A DNA stretch of 64,000 nucleotides from Catellatospora tritici (GTDB taxonomy: Bacteria; Actinomycetota; Actinomycetes; Mycobacteriales; Micromonosporaceae): NCBI RefSeq assembly GCF_019083965.1, contig NZ_JAHRCY010000010.1, positions 248,001 to 312,000 of the forward strand, in the 5' to 3' direction. Below are positions 57,902 to 64,000 of the stretch, piece after piece (position 1 is the stretch's first letter; each line of letters starts with the position of its first letter). Position numbers and translations under genes: made by a program. A model generated the notes under the pieces. The model was not told the DNA's origin. It did no database searches and was given only the letters and a program-made list of their open reading frames with translations.

Positions 57902-58536
57902 GCGCGCAGCCAGGCGCGCCAGGTGGCGGGGGTGACCGGGGCGGCCGGGTGGTCCAGGGCCCAGTTGACGTATCCGGCCCGCAGGCCCACCAGCGGGTCG
58001 GGGTGCCCGAGTGCCGCCTCGACGAGCCACCGTACCGACGGCTCGTGCAGGGTCCGCGCGACCTTGACGTAGCCGAGGTCCTCACAGCGGTGCTCGCGCC
58101 GTACCGCCGCGTCGACCAGGGCCAGCAGGTCGCCGTGCGTGTCCACGGTCGGCCCGTGCTCGGCCAGGGCGCGCAGGAGCAGCCGCTTGGCGGTCCAGCT
58201 CTTGGCGTGCTCGGCCCACTCGGCCGGGAACTCGGTCTCCCAGCGCAGGTAGAGCACGGCGTGGCGGGCGAACGGGGCCAGCTGCGCGGCGGGGGCGTCG
58301 CTGGTCATGTAGTGCCAGACCGGAGCGGCGAACATGAGGTCGTACGCGTCGCGCATGGCCGCCGACAGCTGATCGTGCTCGCCCACGCGCTGGTGTACGA
58401 CGCGAGCCTGCGAGCTCAGCCGTGACCACTCCTCCTGGTACATGCGCTCGGTCTCCAGCGCCGTCTGACGGCGCTGCGGATCGGGGTGCACCACGTCGAA
58501 GGTCCACGCGAACCCTGCCAGCTGCTCTGCCTGCAT
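57898..58536 (-). CDS. Uncharacterised protein coupled to the DUF7336-like gene
   Basis: The 212-residue protein is rich in Ala, Trp and charged residues, with no membrane segment: FAWTFDVVHPDPQRRQTALETERMYQEEWSRL, then AYDLMFAAPVWHYMTSDAPAAQLAPFARHAVLYLRWETEFPAEWAEHAKSW and a helical C-terminal half. I recognise no domain. I chose the ATG at 58536 (MQAEQLAGF); the ribosome site is poor and an in-frame ATG at 58617 would add a dubious leader. The 4-base overlap with the next gene suggests a two-gene unit. It is divergent from the GH146 gene. Confidence 0.55.
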   Translation of the reverse strand: MQAEQLAGFAWTFDVVHPDPQRRQTALETERMYQEEWSRLSSQARVVHQRVGEHDQLSAAMRDAYDLMFAAPVWHYMTSDAPAAQLAPFARHAVLYLRWETEFPAEWAEHAKSWTAKRLLLRALAEHGPTVDTHGDLLALVDAAVRREHRCEDLGYVKVARTLHEPSVRWLVEAALGHPDPLVGLRAGYVNWALDHPAAPVTPATWRAWLRA

Positions 58537-58660
58537 GGCGGCAAAGGTGCCAGCCGCCGAGCCCGACCGACAACCCTCTTCCGGTATGCCCGTGTTGTGC
58601 GCCACGCCCGCTTTCACGCACGGAAATCAGCAGATTACGCAGAGTGTTCATTTCGATACT

Positions 58661-58678
58661 GTTGCCGAAAAGGATTTC
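58661..58678 (+). promoter_or_regulatory. Operator-like word upstream of GH146, shared with the GH127 promoter
   Basis: GTTGCCGAAAAGGATTTC contains TTGCCGAAAAGG, identical to the left part of the palindrome at 35645. A TTTCG word 10 bases upstream (58651-58655) could pair with CGAAA as a looser inverted repeat. It lies about 65 bases before the start codon. Confidence 0.5.
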
Positions 58679-58743
58679 ATAGACAACCATCAGCGATTAC
58701 GGACTCCGCTCTCGCCGCACCCGTCCCTGAGAAGGGTGAGAAC

Positions 58744-61221
58744 ATGTCCGAAATCTCCCGCCGCGCCGTGCTGCGGGCCGGTGCCGTCGGCGCCGCCGCG
58801 ACGGCCGTCGGCGGCCTGTCCGCCGGGCAGGCGGCGTACGCCGCGCGCACCGACATCGGTGTCTCGGTGTACCCGTTCCCGCTGTCGGCGGTCACGCTGC
58901 TGGCCGGGCCGTTCCTGAGCAACGCCGGGCGCACCCAGAGCTACCTGAGCTTCCTGGACGCCGACCGGCTGCTGCACACGTTCCGGCTCAACTACGGCAT
59001 CAGCTCCTCGGCCGCGGCCTGCGGCGGCTGGGAGTCGCCGACCACCGAGCTGCGGGGGCACTCGATGGGGCACGTGCTGTCGGCGCTGGCCCAGGCGTAC
59101 GCCAACACCGGCACCACCAGCTACAAGACCAAGGGTGACTACCTGGTGGCCCAGCTGGCCACCTGCCAGGCCCGTGCCACCACGGCCGGGTTCAACACCG
59201 GCTACCTGTCGGCGTACCCGGAGAGCTTCATCGACCGGGTGGAGGCGCGCCAATCGGTGTGGGCGCCGTACTACACCCTTCACAAGATCATGGCGGGTCT
59301 GTTGGACCAGCACCTGCTCACCGGCAACGCCCAGGCGCTGACGGTGCTCACCGCGATGGCGTCGTGGACGAAGTTCCGCAACGACCGGCTCACCCTCACC
59401 CAGCGGCAGAACATGCTCGACACCGAGTTCGGTGGCATGAACGAGGTGCTGACCAACCTGTACCAGCTCACCGGCGACCCCAACCACCTGGCCGCCGCGC
59501 AGCACTTCGACCACGCCGAGGTGTTCGACCCGCTGGCCGCCAACACCGACGCGCTGAACAACTACCACGCCAACACGCAGATCCCGAAGATGATCGGCGC
59601 GATCCGGGAGTACCACGCCACCGGCACCACCCGGTACCTCGACATCGCCCGCAACTTCTGGGACATCGTGATCGGGCACCACACGTACGCCATCGGCGGC
59701 AACTCCAACGGCGAGTACTTCAAGGCCCCCGACCGGATCGCCTCGGAGCTGTCGGACAGCACCTGCGAGTGCTGCAACGTGTACAACATGCTCAAGCTGT
59801 CCCGGCAGCTGTTCTTCACCAACCCCAACCGCGCCGACTACATGGACTACTACGAGAAGGCGCTCTACAACCAGCTGCTCGGCGCGCAGAACCCGAACTC
59901 CACGCACGGGTTCCACAGCTACTACATCCCGCTGCGGGCCGGCGGCATCAAGACCTACAGCAACGACTACGACAACTTCACCTGCTGCCACGGCACCGGG
60001 ATGGAGACCAACACGAAGTACGCCGACAGCATCTACTTCTTCTCCGGCGACAGCCTGTACGTGAACCTGTTCATCGCCTCGCAGCTCAACTGGGCCGCCA
60101 AGGGGATCACGGTGCGGCAGGACACCACGTTCCCGGAGGCGGCGTCGAGCAAGCTGACGATCACCGGATCGGGCACGTTCACGCTGAAGGTGCGGGTGCC
60201 CGCCTGGGCCACCGGCGCCACGGTCAAGGTGAACGGGACCACACAGACTGGGGTGACGGCCGGGTCGTACACGTCGATCAACCGGGTCTGGGCCTCCGGC
60301 GACGTGGTCGACATCAGCCTGCCGATGGCACTGACCCGCGAGTCCACTCCCGACAGCTCGACCACCCAGGCGGTCAAGTACGGCCCGATCGTGCTGGCCG
60401 GGGCGTACGGCACCACCAACCTGACCGCCCTGCCCACCCTGACGCCGTCGTCGCTGGCCGCGACCTCGACGCCGCTGCAGTTCACCGCGACCGCCTCCAC
60501 CGGCGCGGTCACCCTGTTCCCGTTCTACAAGATGCACGGCCAGCGCTACACCGTGTACTGGAACGTCACCACGACCACGCCGCTGCCGCAGTTCGTGGCG
60601 CACTGGAAGTTCGACGAGACCTCGGGCACCAGTGCCGCCGACGCCACCGGCAACGGCAAGACGGCCTCGCTGGCCGGGGGAGCGACCTGGGTCGCCGGGC
60701 GCACCGGCAACGCGGTCAGCCTCAGCGGCACCTCGCAGTACGTCTCCGCGCCGTCGGGCATCCTGGCCGGGGCCACCGCGTTCAGCGCGGCGACCTGGGT
60801 GCGGCTGGACACCGTCGCCAACTGGGCCCGGTTGTTCGACTTCGGCACCGGCACCACCGCCAACATGTTCCTCGTGCCGCGCAGCAGCGCGAACACGGCC
60901 CGATTCGCGATCACCAATTCGGGCGCGGGCGGCGAGCAGCAGATCAACGCGCCGTCGGCGCTGCCCACGGGAGTATGGACGCACGTCGCGGTCACCATCG
61001 GGGGCGGCGTGGGCATCCTGTACGTCAACGGCGCCGAGGTGGCCCGGAACTCGGCGATGACGCTGACGCCGGGGTCGCTGGGCAGCACCACGCAGAACTG
61101 GATCGGGCGCTCGCAGTACAGCGGGGACCCGTACCTGGATGGGGCGGTGGACTCGTTCCGGCTGTACAGCCGGGCGCTGACCGCCAGCGAGGTCGCCAAC
61201 CTGTACTCCACCGGCCAGTGA
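58744..61221 (+). CDS. Secreted GH146-type beta-L-arabinofuranosidase with LamG domain
   Basis: The 825-residue protein has a Tat signal (ISRRAVLRAGAVGAAATAVGG, 4-24). The catalytic part (about 45-590) belongs to the DUF1680/GH127-GH146 group: ELRGHSMGHVLSALAQAY, FGGMNEVLTNLYQLTGDPN, YAIGGNSNGEYF. The zinc-Cys centre is E342-C-C344 in STCECCNVYNML together with C414-C415 in FTCCHGTGMETN. From about residue 618 a LamG/concanavalin-like domain follows (VAHWKFDETSGTSAADATGNG to GAVDSFRLYSRALTASEVANLYS). It removes arabinofuranose outside the cell, opposite in location to the GH127 at 35723. GAAGGGTGA precedes the ATG; a 13-bp terminator follows. Confidence 0.9.
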   Translation: MSEISRRAVLRAGAVGAAATAVGGLSAGQAAYAARTDIGVSVYPFPLSAVTLLAGPFLSNAGRTQSYLSFLDADRLLHTFRLNYGISSSAAACGGWESPTTELRGHSMGHVLSALAQAYANTGTTSYKTKGDYLVAQLATCQARATTAGFNTGYLSAYPESFIDRVEARQSVWAPYYTLHKIMAGLLDQHLLTGNAQALTVLTAMASWTKFRNDRLTLTQRQNMLDTEFGGMNEVLTNLYQLTGDPNHLAAAQHFDHAEVFDPLAANTDALNNYHANTQIPKMIGAIREYHATGTTRYLDIARNFWDIVIGHHTYAIGGNSNGEYFKAPDRIASELSDSTCECCNVYNMLKLSRQLFFTNPNRADYMDYYEKALYNQLLGAQNPNSTHGFHSYYIPLRAGGIKTYSNDYDNFTCCHGTGMETNTKYADSIYFFSGDSLYVNLFIASQLNWAAKGITVRQDTTFPEAASSKLTITGSGTFTLKVRVPAWATGATVKVNGTTQTGVTAGSYTSINRVWASGDVVDISLPMALTRESTPDSSTTQAVKYGPIVLAGAYGTTNLTALPTLTPSSLAATSTPLQFTATASTGAVTLFPFYKMHGQRYTVYWNVTTTTPLPQFVAHWKFDETSGTSAADATGNGKTASLAGGATWVAGRTGNAVSLSGTSQYVSAPSGILAGATAFSAATWVRLDTVANWARLFDFGTGTTANMFLVPRSSANTARFAITNSGAGGEQQINAPSALPTGVWTHVAVTIGGGVGILYVNGAEVARNSAMTLTPGSLGSTTQNWIGRSQYSGDPYLDGAVDSFRLYSRALTASEVANLYSTGQ

Positions 61222-61237
61222 CCCGGCCCTGACCCGC

Positions 61238-61267
61238 GCGGAGTGGCCGAACTCTCGGCCACTCCGC
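61238..61267 (+). terminator. Hairpin terminator of GH146
   Basis: Perfect 13-bp arms GCGGAGTGGCCGA (61238-61250) and TCGGCCACTCCGC (61255-61267) with an ACTC loop lie 16 bases after the stop. Confidence 0.85.
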
Positions 61268-61407
61268 ACCCGCCCCGCGTGTCGATCACGGTGCCGGGGT
61301 GGGGACACGCCGACGAACACGGCCTTAAGTTCATGATCAACGGGGAGAGGGGGTGGGGGCTGTTAACGGGGATGTTTCATTTCTGGGATAGTGTCTCTGT
61401 TGTGGGA

Positions 61408-61980
61408 ATGGTTGACGGGGCACCGGATTTGTTGGAAGTGCAGCTCGCGGCGCGGTTGGGGGAGCTGCGGGCGGAGCGGGGATGGTCGTTGGACCAGCTC
61501 GCGCGCAAGACGGGGGTGAGCCGGTCGACGCTGTCGCGGCTGGAGCGGGCGGAGATCAGCCCGACGGCTTCGCTGCTGGGCAAGCTGTGCACGGCGTACG
61601 GGCGGACGATGTCGCGGCTGCTCGCCGAGGTGGAGGCGGAGCCGTCGCCGGTGGTTCGGGCCGCCGACCAGCCGGTGTGGCACGACGAGGAGTCGGGGTT
61701 CGTGCGGCGGTCGGTGTCCCCACCGCACGCGGGGCTGCGCGGTGAGGTCATCGAGGGCACGCTGCGACCCGGCGCGGACATCCCGTACGACGCCCCGCCG
61801 GTCAGCGGCCTGGAGCAGCATGTGTGGGTGCTCGACGGCGCGGTCGAGATCACCGTCAACGGGCAGGTGCACGAGCTGGCCGGGGGCGACTGCCTGCGGT
61901 TCCGGCTCTGGGGCGGCTCCCGTTTCCGCAACTGCGGCGACCGGCCCGCCCGGTACGCCATCCTCTTCGTCGCGCCCTGA
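61408..61980 (+). CDS. XRE-family regulator with cupin domain
   Basis: The protein has about 190 residues. The N-terminal helix-turn-helix is LAARLGELRAERGWSLDQLARKTGVSRSTLSRLERAEISPTASLLGKLC, of the XRE/HTH_3 type. The C-terminal part is a small beta-barrel cupin (EGTLRPGADIPYDAPPVSGLEQHVWVLDGAVEITVNGQVHELAGGDCLRF). Such proteins sense small molecules and often control amine or amino acid metabolism or an adjacent enzyme. The GNAT gene 11 bases downstream is probably co-transcribed and could be a target. I chose the ATG at 61408; a GTG at 61402 is possible, and no ribosome site is obvious, so the message may be leaderless. Confidence 0.85.
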   Translation: MVDGAPDLLEVQLAARLGELRAERGWSLDQLARKTGVSRSTLSRLERAEISPTASLLGKLCTAYGRTMSRLLAEVEAEPSPVVRAADQPVWHDEESGFVRRSVSPPHAGLRGEVIEGTLRPGADIPYDAPPVSGLEQHVWVLDGAVEITVNGQVHELAGGDCLRFRLWGGSRFRNCGDRPARYAILFVAP

Positions 61981-61991
61981 GGAGGCCGCGG

Positions 61992-62519
61992 ATGCATCCG
62001 ATCACGATCACCCGCCTGTCCGCCGAGCGATTCGACGCGGACCTGCCCGGCCTGGCCGAACTGCTGGCCGACGCCGTCGACGGCGGCGCCTCGCTCGGCT
62101 TCCTGTCCCCGTACGCGCCGCCGGCGGCCGCCGGGTGGTGGCGATCGCTGTCGGGCGCGGTCGCCGAGGGCAGTCACCTGGTCTGGGCCGCGTACGACGG
62201 CGACCGGGTCGTCGGCACGGTCAGCCTGCTGCCCGGTCGCAAGGACAACGGCCGCCACCGGGCCGAGCTGGTCAAGCTGATCGTGCACCGGCAGGCACGG
62301 GGCCGGGGATTGGCCAGACGGCTCATGTCGGCGTTGGAGCTGGAGGCCGAGGCGCGCGGCATCGACCTGCTGCTGCTGGACACCGAGACCGGCAGCGACG
62401 CCGAGTACCTCTACCACGCGACCGGCTGGACCGCGTACGGCGTCGTGCCCGACTACGCCGCCGACCCCGGCGGCACCCTGCGCGACTGCACCTTCTTCTA
62501 CAAGCGGCTCAGCGGGTAG
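61992..62519 (+). CDS. GNAT-family N-acetyltransferase
   Basis: The 175-residue acetyltransferase has the acetyl-CoA-binding motif A in ELVKLIVHRQARGRGLARRLMSALELEA (R/Q-x-x-G-x-G/A as QARGRGLA) near residues 93-120. Motif B is in LLLLDTETGSDAEYLYHATGWTAYGVVPDYA. The N-terminal part (ITRLSAERFDADLPGLAELLADAVDGGASLGFLSPY) resembles GNATs acting on small amines or antibiotics. The substrate is unknown. GGAGG precedes the ATG by a normal distance. It follows the XRE-cupin regulator closely, and the two probably form one unit. Confidence 0.88.
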   Translation: MHPITITRLSAERFDADLPGLAELLADAVDGGASLGFLSPYAPPAAAGWWRSLSGAVAEGSHLVWAAYDGDRVVGTVSLLPGRKDNGRHRAELVKLIVHRQARGRGLARRLMSALELEAEARGIDLLLLDTETGSDAEYLYHATGWTAYGVVPDYAADPGGTLRDCTFFYKRLSG

Positions 62520-62631
62520 CCGCTGCCGGCGGCTCGGCGGCTGGACCAGGGCGGCGAGGACGGCCAGTGGTTCGGCGCGGACCGTCCGGTCCCGGTCGGT
62601 GGACGACCGTCGGGTTCGGCCACGGCAACGG

Positions 62632-63225
62632 TCATGCCGCCCGCCAGAGCTCGGTGCGCTCGTCCTCGGCGAACTCCCGCCGCGACCAGTCCTGCGTGAT
62701 CGCGACGGCGGCGTCGAGCAGCAGCCGGTCGGCGCGGCTGCGGGGGGCGAACGTCTTGCGTACCACCAGGTGCGCGTCCTCGGGCGCGGCGCCCAGCAGC
62801 GGCAGGAGCAGCAGGAAGCGCCGCAGCCGGGGCAGCACGCCGGACCGGCGCGGCACGGTGACCGCGATCTCCAGCAGGTCGTCCCATGCCAGCAGCGCCG
62901 CCGGGCAGCCGTCGGCGAGATCGGCCACGAGGGTGCGGGCCCGACCGGCGCTGAGCCGCTCGATGTGCAGGCCCTTGTCGTCGGGGATGTTGCACCAGTA
63001 CACGGCGTAGTGGCCGCCCTCGTCGAGGGCGACCCGCAGCACGGGCCACCGCTCGGGGTCGTGCAGCCGCTCGTACATGGCGTCCCAGTCGGCCCCGTCG
63101 ACCTCCAGCATGGACATGAGCTGACGCTCGTCGTGGAGCATGGCCAGGTAGTGCGTCCAGAACGGGGCCTCGTCGGCCAGTTCGTCGCTGCGGACCAGGG
63201 GAAAGTCGGCTCGCGTGAACAGCAT
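62632..63225 (-). CDS. Uncharacterised protein
   Basis: The 197-residue protein reads LFTRADFPLVRSDELADEAPFWTHYLAMLHDERQLMSMLEVDGADWDAMYERLHDPERWPVLRVALDEGGHYAVYWCNIPDDKGLHIERL. It has Trp-rich alpha+beta parts and a hydrophobic but Arg-flanked stretch RRFLLLLPLLGAAPEDAHLVV. I know no family, although the middle part (VLRVALDEGGHYAVYWCNIPDDKG) recalls small SUKH-like or immunity proteins. The ATG at 63225 is supported by a weak AGGC site. It converges on the GNAT gene, with about 110 bases between that show no clear hairpin. Confidence 0.55.
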   Translation of the reverse strand: MLFTRADFPLVRSDELADEAPFWTHYLAMLHDERQLMSMLEVDGADWDAMYERLHDPERWPVLRVALDEGGHYAVYWCNIPDDKGLHIERLSAGRARTLVADLADGCPAALLAWDDLLEIAVTVPRRSGVLPRLRRFLLLLPLLGAAPEDAHLVVRKTFAPRSRADRLLLDAAVAITQDWSRREFAEDERTELWRAA

Positions 63226-63372
63226 GTGCTGAGCCTGCCATGTGGACGTTGCGCCCGGGTGACCCGCCCGGGGTGCGTTGTGCGTAAGCGCGCAATCACC
63301 CGTTCAGGGAAGATACATCCGATATTTCACCTGATACCGTGCATTTCGGACCTCTTCCCTTCCCCCGGAAAG

Positions 63373-63723
63373 GTGCGCGAGTTGACCGACCCGATGTTGC
63401 GCGACCTCAAGGAGGTCAGCGACGAGACCCTGTTCGTCCGGCTGATCCGCATCCGGCAACGCTTCCCGACCGATTATTCGGCCGAGGACTACGAGTTCCG
63501 GCGCGACACCTGGGAACGCGCCAACCGCGCCGTACGCGAGGAGATCACCAGGCGCGACGCCAAGCCGCCGGCATGGCTGCCCCTGCCCGCCCCGCCCCCC
63601 GAACCCGTGCGCGAGCAGGCCCCGGGCAACGGCCGGGCCTGGTTCGTCTTCGCCGTCCTGGCCGGAGTCGTGCTGCTCATCCTGGCCATCGGCCGGGCCT
63701 TCGCCGCGCTGACCGTCTCCTGA
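63373..63723 (+). CDS. Small protein with C-terminal membrane anchor
   Basis: The protein has about 116 residues. A soluble charged region (LTDPMLRDLKEVSDETLFVRLIRIRQRFPTDYSAEDYEFRRDTWERANRAVREEITRRDAK) and a Pro-rich linker (PPAWLPLPAPPPEPV) lead to one C-terminal transmembrane helix (AWFVFAVLAGVVLLILAIGRAFAALTV). It is a tail-anchored type protein with the soluble part in the cytoplasm. No family is known to me. The start is uncertain: GTG 63373, TTG 63382 (with GAAAGG upstream) or ATG 63394. The SigE-type gene begins 64 bases after its stop. Confidence 0.6.
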   Translation: MRELTDPMLRDLKEVSDETLFVRLIRIRQRFPTDYSAEDYEFRRDTWERANRAVREEITRRDAKPPAWLPLPAPPPEPVREQAPGNGRAWFVFAVLAGVVLLILAIGRAFAALTVS

Positions 63724-63787
63724 GAAAACCCCGCGTCCCTTCCCTCCAGGCGGCACCCGTCGCGCGTCCTGTGTGGCGGGAGGACGG

Positions 63788-64000
63788 GTGACCGAGGATT
63801 CGTTCGACGAGTACGTGCGGGTGCGGCTGACGTACCTGACCAGGACGGCGTTCCTGCTGGTCGGCGGCAACACGCACGACGCGGAGGACCTGGTGCAGGC
63901 GGCGCTGGCGCGTGCCCTGCCCAGGTGGCGCGACATCGCCGACCACGACGCCTACGTGCGCCGCGCGCTGTACCACCAAGCCGTGTCGCGTTGGCGCGCG
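63788..64000 (+). CDS. SigE-family ECF sigma factor, cut off by the right window edge
   Basis: Seventy-one residues are visible with no stop. The opening VTEDSFDEYVRVRLTYLTRTAFLLVGGNTHDAEDLVQAALARALPRWRDI is region 2 of the actinobacterial SigE-type ECF group, in which FLLxGxxHxAEDLVQxxLxRxxxxW is the hallmark. DHDAYVRRALYHQAVSRWRA follows as the -10 recognition helix. The GTG at 63788 has GGGAGGAC upstream. Region 4 would lie beyond the window. It is the second ECF sigma factor of the window; the partner genes are not visible. Confidence 0.85.
   Translation, partial: MTEDSFDEYVRVRLTYLTRTAFLLVGGNTHDAEDLVQAALARALPRWRDIADHDAYVRRALYHQAVSRWRA

Overview
The window is a high-GC actinobacterial chromosome segment. 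GC-rich third codon positions, many GTG starts, Tat-type and lipoprotein signals, and a very common actinomycete gene set (ECF sigma factors, RsbW-like ATPase, LacI regulators, CUT1 transporters without their own ATPase) support this. A family such as Micromonosporaceae is my best guess. It rests partly on a dispersed 55-bp GGTAAGGAAGGGCACC element that I remember from such genomes, and is not proven here. I saw no tRNA, rRNA, CRISPR array, transposase or prophage.

Layout. Positions 1-8231 hold general functions: a SnoaL-like protein cut by the left edge, an SDR oxidoreductase, an ECF sigma factor with a membrane partner, an RsbW-like ATPase, a divergent argP/lysE pair, and a TetR/isochorismatase/FAD-monooxygenase group with three tandem operators. 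Positions 8286-22970 form a pectin-backbone locus: secreted PL3 and PL1 pectate lyases, a translationally coupled leftward uronate operon (Gfo/Idh oxidoreductase, UxaC, FucD-like dehydratase, fructuronate/tagaturonate reductase, second Gfo/Idh oxidoreductase), and a divergent rightward LacI regulator with a CUT1 sugar transporter and a YesL-like protein. Positions 22971-34440 are mixed genes: DUF429, membrane proteins, HAD-like, SPFH, DUF6807, a cysteine hydrolase, ankyrin and PHP proteins, and two tandem RCC1 propeller paralogues. One small gene there is frameshifted.

Positions 34513-44188 form an arabinoside locus: a LacI regulator divergent from a GH127 beta-L-arabinofuranosidase, a second CUT1 transporter, and a large secreted MGH1-like glycosidase with two discoidin-type domains. 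Two membrane proteins follow. Positions 47253-56921 form a complete L-arabinose operon, araB-araD-ytfQ-ytfR-ytfT-yjfF-araA-lacI, whose transporter is of the furanose-specific YtfQRT-YjfF type. After three small genes there is a secreted GH146-type arabinofuranosidase with a LamG domain (58744). The right end holds an XRE-cupin regulator, a GNAT, two unknowns and a SigE-type sigma factor cut by the edge.

How they work together (inference): extracellular pectate lyases and arabinofuranosidases dismantle pectin and its arabinose-containing side chains. Three sugar transporters import the products. Galacturonate/glucuronate is converted toward 2-keto-3-deoxygluconate by UxaC, a mannitol-dehydrogenase-family reductase and a FucD-type dehydratase. 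Arabinose enters the pentose phosphate pathway through AraA, AraB and AraD. Each module carries its own LacI-family regulator and recognisable palindromic operators: CAAACGTTTG-like in the pectin locus, TTCGACA/TGTCGAA plus GCCGAAAAGG in the arabinoside genes, and TGTTAGCGCTAACA at araB. The kinase and aldolase for 2-keto-3-deoxygluconate, and the shared ATPase for the two CUT1 transporters, are not in the window.
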